Assembly (NCBI RefSeq): GCF_014200595.1
Contig: NZ_JACHCG010000001.1
Location: forward strand, 1,364,001 to 1,428,000
DNA: 64,000 nucleotides
Source of the DNA: Pedobacter cryoconitis
GTDB taxonomy: Bacteria; Bacteroidota; Bacteroidia; Sphingobacteriales; Sphingobacteriaceae
Direction of reading: 5' to 3'
Shown: in pieces, positions 33,602-43,120 of the stretch
Layout: each line of letters opens with the position of its first letter
Position numbering within the stretch: the stretch's first letter is position 1
Program-made: the position numbers and the translations under genes
Notes under the pieces: model-generated
Told to the model about the DNA's origin: nothing
Seen by the model: the letters and a program-made list of their open reading frames with translations, nothing else
Databases searched by the model: none

Positions 33602-34317
33602 ATTGTATATGTTTAAATTATTAAATGATAATACTGAAACAAAACCTTTAAAATTATAAAAACACAAAATAAGCTTGAGCGTCAATTTAGTGTTTGTAGA
33701 AGTAATCTGGATTCTAATATCAATATTAAATTAAATTATTCCTAATATTATGTTTATATATTTCATGAATTAATTATGATCTTTCATTTTAATTTATGTT
33801 TTATTTATATGGTAAAATTCACTCATTTTACTCTGATTAGGCCCTATTATTTACAATTTTATTTATGAATAGAAATTTGACCTTACCCAATTTTTTCGAC
33901 TTTTCAGCGGTCTGGTTTTCCGGGGGGAGGTCAAACCATGAATATAAGCTGAAATCATTCTAAGTTATCACGAGGGTATAGGAGCAAAAATTCCTTAGTT
34001 ACCATTGATAGCTTTAGTAAATGGTTTTCAATTAAGGAAAAAGCTAATTTAATTGGATTGAAAGGAAGGTTTTCTTACTTTTATTAATGAGATATATTTT
34101 ATGTTTTCATAGGATCCAATATTTTTAACTCGTCCCTCTCTTATAGTGATAAGTGAAATTCTTTAAGCAAATTTGCAAAAATCAATATTTATAAAGGTTA
34201 ATTGTATAAGTAATATGGGTTAAAATATTAGTTTTACAAAAAAATAATTAAATTTTAAGGATATTAGTTTTAGATCTTAATATCCTTAAAAGGAAAGCTT
34301 GCAAATATCAATTTTAT
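33602..34317. other. 716-bp AT-rich gap between divergent operons
   Basis: No gene is supported. It must contain promoters for the QueC operon (leftward) and the DUF262 gene (rightward). One GC-rich island at about 33906-33935 stands out; TTTGACCT (33876-33883) and AGGTCAAA (33928-33935) form an 8-bp inverted repeat with pairing that can extend into the C-run and G-run. The rest looks like neutral, poly-A/T-rich sequence. Confidence 0.35.
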
Positions 34318-36252
34318 ATGCCCTCAATTAAACAAGAACTGACTGTCTTAGGTTCTAAGACTTTTAACCTGAAGGAACTCTTTACAAACAATTATTTTAT
34401 TATTCCTGACTACCAGCGAGGTTATTCTTGGGAAACTGAACATCTTGAAGATCTAACTAAGGATATACTTAATATTACAAAGATAGATGGCAAGCACTAT
34501 ACAGGGACTATCGTTGCAGCAATTAATGAATCTAGGTCAAATACATACGAGCTTGTTGATGGACAACAACGCCTTACCACTTTAATAATTTTCTTAAATG
34601 AAATATATCATTATGACCGTAATGAATTCAAAGATATTTATCCCATTTTTATTTCACGAGGAACGAAAGGCAATGAGCGGAACGTATTGACACCTAATAT
34701 AGAAACAAGGAAATGTTTCCAATATGCGATTATCCAACACCAGGATTTTAATGCTGAAACTAAATCCCATGAATCGATAATTAATGCATCAAAATATTTC
34801 AAGGAATTTTTGAGAAAAGATGATGTTGATCCAAGTGTAATTTACAATACGATTTTGACAAAGCTTAATTTCCTATTCTTTACTCCTGAACAAAATCGGG
34901 AAATCGGGATTATGTTTGAAGTAATAAATAACCGGGGTAAACAGCTCTCGGAACTAGAAAAAATAAAAAACTTTTTTATTTACTATGCCACGGTTCATAG
35001 TAGAGAGAGGTTAAGAAAAGAAATAAACTTAAGATGGTCCGATATACAAATCAGTCTTAGTAAGGCACATCGAACAAGTAATGATGATGAAAATGCATTT
35101 TTAAGATATTGTTTTGTTGTTTTCTTTAAAACCAGTAAAGATAAGAGTTGGTATGTTTATGATGAATGTAAGGAGCTTTTCAACGTAAAAGATTGTAATG
35201 AAGATTATATTGATAATGCTGTTGACAGAATGCGTGATTTTGTGGAATTTGTTGCGCTTTCAGCTAAGCATTATTCTTGGTTTTTTAATGGAGACCAATT
35301 TGATATTGTATATAATGGAGAATTTAAAACTGAATTAACCCGTTGTTTAACTTACCTCCGTTCTCAGCCAACTTATGCTTCGATTATGCCTTTGTATCTG
35401 TCAATCATGTCCAGGTTGGATATTCCACATCAGGTCGTTAGATTATTAAAGCTTTTAGAAGTTGTTAATATGAGACTTTATGTTTTACCAGATATTTTCA
35501 GGAGAGCTGATAGTAAACAAGCTGATATGTTTGAGTTTGCATGGGAATTCTTCAATGATCGAAATTGGAATTCTGAGAATGATCCTGCAATAACTTACTA
35601 TAATCAAGTTGCAATAAAAGGTGATATCTTTGAATGGCTTTTTGAAAATCTTGTGCAGATTACCGATGCTTTCTGTCCAGAAAACCGGTTTATAGATAAT
35701 TTAGAATTAGACTATGGAGAAAGCTTCAACTATTATCGTTGGATTGGAATTAGGTATTTTCTTTCATGTTACGAGGAACATACTCGCTCACAAAAAGCTA
35801 AACGTTCTTTTGAATGGAAAAGATTGCTAACAGGAAAGAAGAATATAGGACACAATAAAAATGACCAATTATCTATTGAACATATTTGGGCTTCAAAAAA
35901 CATGGAAGCGGAGTTTCCATCTGATTTTCATACTAAAAGGAGGTTAGGTAACTTTGTTCTTTGTGGACTTAGTAGCAATATCAGCTTAAGCAACAAGAAT
36001 ATTCCAGATAAAATTGCTGAGTTGGAAAAACAGAATGGTGCGGGGGAGGGTGCTTTGGATATGATCCAGGTTGCGGAACTGAGTAAAATCTTTAGGTTGG
36101 TTTATAATGAAATGGCACAAAGACGTAAGACGAAAAATTATTGGAGAGAAATGGCTGATAAGATTTGTGAACAGCGGGAAGAGGTATTTAAAAAGTTTGC
36201 TTTAGACCGTTGGAGACTTCCAAATGAAAAAACAACTGAAATTAATGATTAA
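34318..36252 (+). CDS. DUF262/DUF1524 protein, GmrSD-type restriction nuclease
   Basis: A 644-residue single-chain GmrSD-like protein. The DUF262 domain is N-terminal: FIIPDYQRGYSWE at about 27-39 and the DGQQR motif at 81-85 (ParB/Srx-like NTP use). The C-terminal DUF1524 domain has an HNH-like His in LSIEHIWASKN (His522) and the RRLGNFVLCGL...NISLSN block. GmrSD enzymes cut glucosylated or hydroxymethylated phage DNA using NTP energy. Intact and unlinked to other genes; a type IV restriction role is likely. Confidence 0.88.
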   Translation: MPSIKQELTVLGSKTFNLKELFTNNYFIIPDYQRGYSWETEHLEDLTKDILNITKIDGKHYTGTIVAAINESRSNTYELVDGQQRLTTLIIFLNEIYHYDRNEFKDIYPIFISRGTKGNERNVLTPNIETRKCFQYAIIQHQDFNAETKSHESIINASKYFKEFLRKDDVDPSVIYNTILTKLNFLFFTPEQNREIGIMFEVINNRGKQLSELEKIKNFFIYYATVHSRERLRKEINLRWSDIQISLSKAHRTSNDDENAFLRYCFVVFFKTSKDKSWYVYDECKELFNVKDCNEDYIDNAVDRMRDFVEFVALSAKHYSWFFNGDQFDIVYNGEFKTELTRCLTYLRSQPTYASIMPLYLSIMSRLDIPHQVVRLLKLLEVVNMRLYVLPDIFRRADSKQADMFEFAWEFFNDRNWNSENDPAITYYNQVAIKGDIFEWLFENLVQITDAFCPENRFIDNLELDYGESFNYYRWIGIRYFLSCYEEHTRSQKAKRSFEWKRLLTGKKNIGHNKNDQLSIEHIWASKNMEAEFPSDFHTKRRLGNFVLCGLSSNISLSNKNIPDKIAELEKQNGAGEGALDMIQVAELSKIFRLVYNEMAQRRKTKNYWREMADKICEQREEVFKKFALDRWRLPNEKTTEIND

Positions 36253-36433
36253 TGATAACTGAGGCAGCTATGGTAATATTCAAAGATAATAGCAAAAAAG
36301 AGTAACATTTAATGCTAATATTGGTGATGAATCGGTATTCCATAGGCCTGAATCCGAAAAAAATTAGTTAGGTCAAGTTTTAGACCTCAAAAATAAATAA
36401 TCTCGAGAAACAAACAATAAAACTAAGTAAAAT

Positions 36434-36646
36434 ATGGCAAATAACGACGAAAAGTCTAGTAATTCTGGTTGCGTCCTTGCAGTGGTATCTATAATAGTAT
36501 TTATTGGTGTAGGAATATTGTCAGTGACGAATCCAATGTCTTTGTCGGTGCGTGGGCTGGTTTTTTTGCTGCTATTCTCGTTTATTTTATTGGGGCAAAG
36601 CTATAGACTAAATCTAAAAAATGAAGGTTGTTTTGGAATTGTTTAA
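36434..36646 (+). CDS. Small two-helix membrane protein
   Basis: A 70-residue protein with a polar N-terminus (MANNDEKSSNSG) and two transmembrane segments at about residues 13-30 and 40-58. No motif or family recognised. It stands between the DUF262 gene and a degraded stretch. Confidence 0.4.
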   Translation: MANNDEKSSNSGCVLAVVSIIVFIGVGILSVTNPMSLSVRGLVFLLLFSFILLGQSYRLNLKNEGCFGIV

Positions 36647-37109
36647 CATGCACAGTTGATTCACAACCGGGGGAATTACAAAATTCAATATAAAAATCAC
36701 AAAGTTTAAATATATGAAATTGACTTTATTACACTAGACAGAACAACCTAAGATGGGGTAACTATTGAAATCAGTACTAAAGTATTTACAGAGATTAGGG
36801 AAAATAATTCTAATTTTGTTATGATTCTCAATGAAACCGTAATGTCATTAACAGTGACTTATTGAGAGAGATTCTTTAGGTACATAATGGAGATACTAAG
36901 TCTAAATAGACAATTAGCAATTAAACATATCCAACTCCAGCTCGATATCTTCTGATATGCGGGCACATGGCAGTAAGAAATATTTTGATTCATAAAATGA
37001 ATGATTTGTTCATTCTTTAAAAAAGACCATTGTCATTTAATTACCCTTGACAACTGGCCATTCTATCGCAACAGTTTATTATATTAGATACCAAATTAAG
37101 CTCTATAAA
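36647..37109. other. Gap with a possible coding relic
   Basis: No intact gene. Around 36755-36864 a plus-strand frame reads TIEISTKVFTEIRENNSNFV and MILNETVMSLTVTY before a stop and lacks a start, which may be the tail of a lost gene. The rest is AT-rich without hairpins I would stand behind. Confidence 0.3.
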
Positions 37110-37829
37110 ATGAAATTGAAAATAATTCTAATTTGCATGATATTGTTATTGGGAGATTTTGTTTATGCACAATCAGTAATAACCTTAAAGTCCGGTGAGG
37201 TAATTGAGGGGAATGTAACTTCATTAATTAATGGGGTTTTGAAGCTATCTTTCAAAGGTAATCCGTTGATTATTAAACAATCTGATCTGAAATCAATTGA
37301 TTTTGTAAAGGCGGATATTAAATTATTGCCTGTAATTGGTAATGCGAATGGTGAGCTGAGAGGTGTAGTTACTTATTATTTTAACAAAAATTACGGGGAT
37401 AAACCAGATGTTGGTGCTAAGATTTATATAAGAAAAGCGGATACAACTGGGCGAAAACTGACCCCAATCGCAAAATATGAACGAGCGGCAGTATTGAAAT
37501 ATCTCGTTGACCATAAAGTTGATGTGGAGAAATACAGTATTCAATTGAAAGAAATGAATTCTGATACTAAGGCTGGTTTCGATGATCTAAATTCTGCTGT
37601 CATCAAAGATTTGTACTCAATTGAGAAAGATGAAACTGCCAAAATTGTAACAGCAGATGGAACTGGCAGTTACGCCATCAAAGTAGCGCCAGGTCTTTAT
37701 GAGGTTATTATTATATCAAAAGGTCGAACGAATATGACTCTAGCGGAAATAAATGGCAAGATCACTACTAAAATTGTAACAATTAAATCAGATGATATTA
37801 AAACCTTAGATCATCGCTTTGACATGTAG
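37110..37829 (+). CDS. Secreted protein with a C-terminal CarboxypepD-regulatory-like segment
   Basis: A 239-residue exported protein. ATG 37110 gives a signal peptide (MKLKIILICMILLLGDFVYA); the frame is open 21 codons further upstream. Beta-rich start (VITLKSGEVIEGNVTSL) resembling sensor or adaptor domains in Bacteroidota, and a C-terminal stretch GTGSYAIKVAPGLYEVIIIS typical of carboxypeptidase-regulatory-like folds found in surface proteins. Envelope location is likely. Function unknown. Confidence 0.6.
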   Translation: MKLKIILICMILLLGDFVYAQSVITLKSGEVIEGNVTSLINGVLKLSFKGNPLIIKQSDLKSIDFVKADIKLLPVIGNANGELRGVVTYYFNKNYGDKPDVGAKIYIRKADTTGRKLTPIAKYERAAVLKYLVDHKVDVEKYSIQLKEMNSDTKAGFDDLNSAVIKDLYSIEKDETAKIVTADGTGSYAIKVAPGLYEVIIISKGRTNMTLAEINGKITTKIVTIKSDDIKTLDHRFDM

Positions 37830-38163
37830 TTTAATTCTTAATATCATGAAATTCGCTAATTGTGATGAATGTGAATAATGTTTAAGGTAAAAAATAAATT
37901 GATCTTATATCCAATTTGCCGAAAAATTAGGCAGTGGCACAACTTATCATATAGAGAGTACAAGCTTTGATTAGGAACTTAATGGTCGATGACCGTCGAC
38001 TGCTATAAATAAAATCGGGATACACAAAAATTTAAAAGTAACTAGCTGATAAAGAAAGTTATGGCTGGCAAACCTCAATAAATTAGGATAGTCATTCAGA
38101 AGGTAATTTACACATTACGAAAATCCATCAGAACAGCAAATATTATAATATAAGTAAATAACT
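37830..38163. other. Intergenic gap
   Basis: About 330 bp of AT-rich sequence with a short palindrome-like GGTCGATGACCGTCGAC near 37985. I see no gene. Confidence 0.3.
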
Positions 38164-38958
38164 ATGGGCATTAATAAACCGTATCATCGAAATTATAGAA
38201 AACTTAAAGAAGCACCGAGTTCTGGATCTAGTTCTTGGGCTTACATAGTTGATCATAATTATGCCCAACATCCTGAGCATTATATCAGGGCTTTTTCAGT
38301 AATCCAACAGGATATTTTAAATCTGTTTGAATCAATTGAGCCGTCTGATATCAATGGCATTACTTACTCTTTTAGGATACATAGCTTATTAATGAGGACA
38401 TGTATAGAATTAGAAGCAAATTTTAAAGCAATATTAAAAGAGAATACTTATAATCCTGTAATTAAAAAAGGCTCCAATATGGGCTCTCCCCGAGCTGATA
38501 ATACCTGGACAATTAACGATTTCAAGCTGGTAAATAAAACCCATCACCTTGATGATTATAAAGTAGAGTTGCCTTTTTGGGATGGCATAGGAAAAGACAG
38601 AAGACCATTTGAAGCGTGGAAAAGAAATGAATCGTTGTCTTGGTATAAAGCCTATAATGATTGCAAACATGACAGGCTAAAAAATTTTCCTAAGGCAAAT
38701 TTAGAAAATTTAATAAATGCGTATTGTGGGCTTTTTGTATTGCTATCTTCTCAATTCCGAACTGAAAGCTTTTCTCCTGGAAGTATAGGTTTAGGTGTAG
38801 GACCAATAGGGTATTACAAAGGCAATTTTGGTATAGGAGAATTCCTAATGATTACTTTTCCTGGAAATTGGGATGAAAACGAAATGTATGATTTTAACTG
38901 GTCAAAACTTGGCGAAGAGCAAGATCGATTTCAAAAGATAAATTATGATCTTTTATAA
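38164..38958 (+). CDS. Hypothetical helical protein in a defence context
   Basis: A 264-residue cytoplasmic protein, not recognised by name. The helical middle (IRAFSVIQQDILNLFESIEP, LMRTCIELEANFKAILKENT) and the YNDCKHDRLKNFP motif, with a conserved-looking Asn-x-x-Lys-His, resemble HEPN-like proteins of abortive-infection type. The next gene, 56 bp downstream, also carries a HEPN-like motif, so the two may form a unit. Confidence 0.55.
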   Translation: MGINKPYHRNYRKLKEAPSSGSSSWAYIVDHNYAQHPEHYIRAFSVIQQDILNLFESIEPSDINGITYSFRIHSLLMRTCIELEANFKAILKENTYNPVIKKGSNMGSPRADNTWTINDFKLVNKTHHLDDYKVELPFWDGIGKDRRPFEAWKRNESLSWYKAYNDCKHDRLKNFPKANLENLINAYCGLFVLLSSQFRTESFSPGSIGLGVGPIGYYKGNFGIGEFLMITFPGNWDENEMYDFNWSKLGEEQDRFQKINYDLL

Positions 38959-39014
38959 TTACATCTAATAACTTGTCAATGGGTAGAAATAATAAATTAA
39001 CAATTAATATTTGA

Positions 39015-39827
39015 ATGAAATTAACCAGAGAAACAAAAATAAAACTTCAGAACGAAACTATTGCTAATATTAGTGTGTATGTAAATTTAATTGAGTCAGT
39101 TAGAAAATCTATAAAGATGATAGATAACATTGATCAAATCTACAATGAAAAAAAAATAGATATACCTAATGAAAATTTACATTTAAGAAGAATTAGTGAA
39201 TATACAATGTTACTCGGATTAATCTGGCTGGATATTACAACCGCTTTTAGAATATATTTGAATGCTAGAGAAAATTATGAAGTTCTTTACGCTGGTAAGC
39301 AGTTAGTAATCACTATAAATGAAGGATTTAAAAAAATATATAATTATACCTCAGTTGATGCGAATGGCAACTTAAAAACTAGTGAAAGGAATAAATCTTT
39401 TTGGATAAAGGATATTAGTTTTTTGGTAAATAAGGAATTATCTCATTTGAGACAGAAATATAACGAGATTACAAATGAACTTAATGATTATGATGATCAA
39501 GAACTAATGGATCTGAAAGACCCCAGAGATTTATTTGTCCATTATCATAAAGAAAATCCATCTGTAGTATATGATGAACTCATTAAACTTGACATCGAGA
39601 AGATCTCATTAAAAATTATACCCTTTATGGAAATTCTCACAAAAATGATCTCATTTGGTAATTCTATTTTGTCGGAATACAAAACTATAATTTTGAAAAA
39701 AAATGATAGTTTTTTTGTTGAACATCACCAAAAAATGGAGTTTATGAAAGTAGCATACGCGAATAATCCAAAAGCTGTTGAGCTGTTTAATTTTATACAG
39801 AATGATCTTTTGAATTTTAATAAGTAA
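39015..39827 (+). CDS. Hypothetical helical protein with a HEPN-type Rx4H motif
   Basis: A 270-residue, nearly all-helical protein. RDLFVHYH (Arg171 to His176) fits the RxxxxH catalytic pattern of HEPN ribonucleases, with an acidic residue after the Arg as often seen. It lies at the C-terminal end of a helical bundle (KELSHLRQKYNEITNELND precedes it). No signal or membrane part. Follows the previous gene by 56 bp. A role as an RNase effector in phage defence is an inference. Confidence 0.55.
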   Translation: MKLTRETKIKLQNETIANISVYVNLIESVRKSIKMIDNIDQIYNEKKIDIPNENLHLRRISEYTMLLGLIWLDITTAFRIYLNARENYEVLYAGKQLVITINEGFKKIYNYTSVDANGNLKTSERNKSFWIKDISFLVNKELSHLRQKYNEITNELNDYDDQELMDLKDPRDLFVHYHKENPSVVYDELIKLDIEKISLKIIPFMEILTKMISFGNSILSEYKTIILKKNDSFFVEHHQKMEFMKVAYANNPKAVELFNFIQNDLLNFNK

Positions 39828-39913
39828 AAAACATATTTAATATGATAGAAAATTAAAATCTTTTCTTGAAATATTGTAATTATACAATATTCGGCTAACT
39901 TTTTAATATGCTC

Positions 39914-40570
39914 TTACCAATTTATTAGTCTCTTCGGAATACGTGGGTCAACAATCTCATATTTCACTTCGTTAGTGGCCTCATTGATTACCCTAGTAGC
40001 CGTAATCCATTGATTTTTTAGTTTATACATATATTGATATTGTCTAAACGAACCATTTTTCAATATAATTTGTATGTTGAAAGATCTAAATTCATTATCT
40101 AATTTTAGGCCTAATGAGCCTAGGGCTGTAGTTGTATTTGGGTTTAAAGATGGTAAATCAGCTGTCAATTGACATTTGTCAAAAGCGTGCAATTGTTCAT
40201 CTGGTTTGTTAACTCCAGATTTAAATAGATCAGGATTATTTTTGATTACTAATTCATTACACTCATTATCACGAATTCTTATACTTAAACCATAAACAGT
40301 AATTTCGCTATTATTAGCGACCATTAATAATAAACCATTTGTATTACCAACTTGATTAAAAGTAATTCTACAATATCCTTCACCACCATTGGTGTATATT
40401 AATTGTCGATTTGTATTTTCAAGTGTGTTCTTAGTGTTATTTTTGATTTCGGCAGTATCTTTTTCAGATTCTACACCAGCTTTATATGTTCCATATATGG
40501 TTATTATTCCACCAAGTATAGTGATTGCACTTCCTATTAGGATTATTATCATCGGTCTTATGGGATTCAT
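39914..40570 (-). CDS. Membrane-anchored hypothetical protein
   Basis: A 218-residue protein with one N-terminal transmembrane helix (about residues 8-29), then a charged coiled-coil-like linker (EKDTAEIKNNTKNTLENTN) and a beta-rich domain. Orientation suggests a single-pass anchor. No named family. It points toward the helical pair and is not clearly in an operon. Confidence 0.5.
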   Translation of the reverse strand: MNPIRPMIIILIGSAITILGGIITIYGTYKAGVESEKDTAEIKNNTKNTLENTNRQLIYTNGGEGYCRITFNQVGNTNGLLLMVANNSEITVYGLSIRIRDNECNELVIKNNPDLFKSGVNKPDEQLHAFDKCQLTADLPSLNPNTTTALGSLGLKLDNEFRSFNIQIILKNGSFRQYQYMYKLKNQWITATRVINEATNEVKYEIVDPRIPKRLINW

Positions 40571-40758
40571 TAGAATTAATAATTCATTTTTCTAACAAAA
40601 TAGAAATAAAAAAGAATTTTTAAGAGCCATCCCGCAGATTAATCCAACTTTCAAGGGGCTTATTTTATTGGGGGTAAATATTATCAACAATATATTGCTC
40701 AATAGGGGTTGAAATTGAGTTTTGCAATTCGTCCTTATCAGGATTTTTAGGCCTTCTT

Positions 40759-41016
40759 TTAGAAATTTACTTCATTTCTAAAACATTCTAACAGTTTAGT
40801 TGGCTCAATCTCCAGTCCTTTAGCAAGCGCTATAATAGTTGTTAGAGAAATATCTACATATCCCTTTGATATTCTTTGGACATGACTATATTCTAATTCT
40901 GACCTAGTAGCAAGCTTTCTTAATGAAGGGGTTACTTTATGTTTTTCCCCATAGTCCTTCAATAATCTGAGCATTTGTTCAGCAAATTTCAGCTTTATTT
41001 CCTCTTTCCAGTCCAT
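40759..41016 (-). CDS. XRE-family helix-turn-helix regulator
   Basis: An 85-residue protein with an XRE/Cro-type domain at residues about 28-75: PSLRKLATRSELEYSHVQRI, GYVDISLTTIIALAKGLEI. The second helix (YSHVQRISKG) is the recognition helix. It probably controls its own promoter, with the palindrome at 41124-41142 as a likely operator. It marks the right edge of the defence-like island. Confidence 0.85.
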   Translation of the reverse strand: MDWKEEIKLKFAEQMLRLLKDYGEKHKVTPSLRKLATRSELEYSHVQRISKGYVDISLTTIIALAKGLEIEPTKLLECFRNEVNF

Positions 41017-41123
41017 AGGACGAAATCTCCATTAAAATGATAAATTAATTGGCGTATTATTACATGCCATTATTATATTTTTTGTTACATTTGCTTTAAG
41101 TATTTAATTATTGAATAATGATG

Positions 41124-41142
41124 TTAATGCAAAGTGCATTAA
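41124..41142. promoter_or_regulatory. Palindrome, candidate operator of the XRE regulator
   Basis: TTAATGCA, spacer AAG, TGCATTAA: two perfect 8-bp arms, 108 bp upstream of the XRE start. Size and symmetry fit a dimeric helix-turn-helix protein. Confidence 0.5.
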
Positions 41143-41155
41143 TGTAAAAAAGAAG

Positions 41156-41351
41156 TCTCGCACAAAAACCGCCAGTTAGACCGCGAGAGGACAAGTGAAC
41201 GTGCCCAATCCTAAGGTATATTTGTATCTTCGCGATGCATTATAAATAAGGTTGGGCTTCACTTAAGTCTTTTGTGGTCAATTTGGATTCTCGTGTAGAA
41301 TCTAAAGGTTCCTGGCGGTACCATGTGCAAAAGCAGTGAAGTCCAACCTTA
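41156..41351 (+). ncRNA. Candidate structured RNA or leader
   Basis: Three stems are visible. TCTCGC (41156-41161) pairs with GCGAGA (41183-41188). A 17-bp outer stem, TAAGGTTGGGCTTCACT (41247-41263) with AGTGAAGTCCAACCTTA (41335-41351), has one G-U pair. Inside it GATTCT-CGTGT-AGAATC (41286-41302) forms a hairpin. It lies 61 bp before the gene at 41412 and upstream of the SusC/SusD locus. Whether it is a separate RNA or a regulatory leader cannot be told. Confidence 0.45.
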
Positions 41352-41411
41352 CTTTTTCATGTAAGGTGCTTCATTCTGAAGAGACTCATTTAAATTTTTA
41401 ACCAATTAAAA

Positions 41412-41888
41412 ATGAGTATGAAAAAGCCAAACAAACCCATCCTTCCCAAAGAGCAAGAATCAATTGATTCTGTCAATGCTAAACACACTTACAACAGAGT
41501 ATGTGTATTTCATGAAACCATTCTGCATATACTTGGCAATAGTGATCTCTCAGGCCTAAAAGCAACTGAATTAAAGAGTATTGAATACTTTGCTCTTACC
41601 ATAGTTCGCTTACTTGATTCGCTGAAAATGTCAGACAATGTAAAAAAACAGTACCAGGCACAGATGACTAATAACATTGCCAAAATCCAGAAGATAACTC
41701 CAAAAAAAGGAAATGATTTTCAAACAACAAAGAGCCTTTATGCTCTGCTTAACTGGATAAATTTTACAAATTACCGAACGAGACTGACTATTGAAATGAT
41801 TCTTGATGACTATTACTATCACTTTCCAATTTCCCAGCCTAGTATAACCATGCAAGGCCATTTCATCCAGCAAACGGCATCTCAATAA
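41412..41888 (+). CDS. Hypothetical protein before the SusC/SusD locus
   Basis: A 158-residue helical cytoplasmic protein (HTYNRVCVFHETILHIL, IEYFALTIVRLLDSLKMS, then a basic middle). No signal peptide and no recognised domain. It follows the candidate structured RNA and precedes a secreted thioredoxin-fold protein by 72 bp, and may be part of the SusC/SusD operon. Confidence 0.55.
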   Translation: MSMKKPNKPILPKEQESIDSVNAKHTYNRVCVFHETILHILGNSDLSGLKATELKSIEYFALTIVRLLDSLKMSDNVKKQYQAQMTNNIAKIQKITPKKGNDFQTTKSLYALLNWINFTNYRTRLTIEMILDDYYYHFPISQPSITMQGHFIQQTASQ

Positions 41889-41958
41889 TTCTCTTTTTAC
41901 CAATTCAATCCTGATACCCGCATAAACAATTCACAGGTATCATAATTTCAACTCAACA

Positions 41959-42001
41959 ACATGAAAAAAACGATCTCAATAATCGCCATGGCCACGCTTT
42001 G
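41959..42001 (+). repeat. Signal-sequence start repeat, copy 1
   Basis: These 43 bases, beginning ACATGAAAAAAACGATCTC, match 43121-43163 at 42 positions. They cover the start codon and first 13 codons of the thioredoxin-like gene, and the other copy does the same for SusC. Confidence 0.85.
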
Positions 42002-42557
42002 CCTATTTTTCAGCGCGCCGTCCCAAGCTCAATCTGTAACCACTACATTTAAACCCGTTAAAATAGGAGGTAGAATCCCTGATGTAGCATTAACAAATGT
42101 CTATAATTATGAAATTACAAAAACCAATCTTTCTGATTTTAAAGCTAAACTGATTATTCTTGATTTCTGGGCAACCTCGTGTACATCTTGTCTGGCTAAT
42201 TTTCCAAAAACAGAAGAGCTGCAAAGGAGATATGAAGGAGAGGTTCAGTTTATTAAAGTGACCTATCAGCCAAAAGCAGAAATATTACCTTTTCTGGATG
42301 AACTCCATAAAACAGACCCATCAGCTATTCCAGTGGTTACTGATGATTCAGCGTTGCACCAATTATTCCCTCATATCAATCTTCCGCATTATGTATGGTT
42401 GGATCAAACTGGTAAAGTCGTAGCAACAACAACCATTGAAGAACTCACCGCAGAAAATATCGATCACTTTTTAAGCAATGATAATATTGGAGATATGCAC
42501 ATGAAAGTGGATATGGATAATTCTAAATCTCTGACCAGCGTACTAAAAAAGCAATAA
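41961..42557 (+). CDS. Secreted thioredoxin-fold protein (TlpA/ResA-like)
   Basis: A 198-residue exported protein: signal peptide 1-23 (ending PSQA), then a thioredoxin-like domain with FWATSCTSCLANFPK. The active-site pair is CTSC rather than the usual CxPC, so redox potential may be unusual. FIKVTYQP, IPVVTDDS and HYVWLDQTGKVVA complete the fold. It likely acts in the periplasm on disulfides of the neighbouring transporter or its cargo. Cotranscribed with the next gene (1-bp gap). Confidence 0.85.
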   Translation: MKKTISIIAMATLCLFFSAPSQAQSVTTTFKPVKIGGRIPDVALTNVYNYEITKTNLSDFKAKLIILDFWATSCTSCLANFPKTEELQRRYEGEVQFIKVTYQPKAEILPFLDELHKTDPSAIPVVTDDSALHQLFPHINLPHYVWLDQTGKVVATTTIEELTAENIDHFLSNDNIGDMHMKVDMDNSKSLTSVLKKQ

Positions 42558-42558
42558 A

Positions 42559-42858
42559 ATGAAAGATTACATCAGAACATTAAATTATCAGCCTCATAGG
42601 TTACCCAAGGAATATATTACTAATCCGAATAGAGGTCTTAACACCTTTTTTAGTCTTCATCCATTAACAGAAGTTAGACAGAAGCTTCACTTGTTACTTC
42701 GGGCATGGTTACGCCAGGTTAATGTATATGCGGAACCTTCTGATATTTCGTCCATGTTGCTTTTCCAGGAGCAGCTTATTGAATTCATGGAAGTCTCTTA
42801 TGTAAAAGGAGTGAAGGATGGTTATTTACCAAAACCAGTAAACCATCCAAAAAATTAA
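42559..42858 (+). CDS. Small hypothetical protein of the SusC/SusD locus
   Basis: A 99-residue protein (starts MKDYIRTLNYQPHRLPKEYI), helical, without signal peptide. KLHLLLRAWLRQVNVYAEPS and the FQEQLIEFMEVSYVKG stretch look like a helical bundle. Similar small genes sit between TlpA-type and SusC genes in Pedobacter, with no known role. It starts 1 bp after the thioredoxin-like gene and is followed by a hairpin. Confidence 0.55.
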   Translation: MKDYIRTLNYQPHRLPKEYITNPNRGLNTFFSLHPLTEVRQKLHLLLRAWLRQVNVYAEPSDISSMLLFQEQLIEFMEVSYVKGVKDGYLPKPVNHPKN

Positions 42859-42864
42859 AATCTA

Positions 42865-42915
42865 CAAAGCTGGCGGCCTGATGAACGGAGGTTTTGGTAG
42901 TGCCGCCTTGCTTTG
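42865..42915 (+). terminator. Hairpin, probable terminator or attenuator before susC
   Basis: CAAAGC-T-GGCGGC pairs with GCCGCC-TT-GCTTTG around a 26-nt loop, followed by TTTC. It lies between the 99-residue gene and SusC and could lower read-through. Confidence 0.55.
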
Positions 42916-43120
42916 TTTCACCAGTAAAAATCATTCCCAATACCAGCCTCTGATCAGAGCTAACACCAATACCATCACCTCGTCTTGATACCAAGATATC
43001 AGTACATCAATAAAACTAACCAATAAACCAATATCTCAAAAGCCCTATGAAACACGCGTAAAACTATCACTGACAACTTGATACCTGCTTAAAATCAATG
43101 CAGGATTCACAAACCAATTC

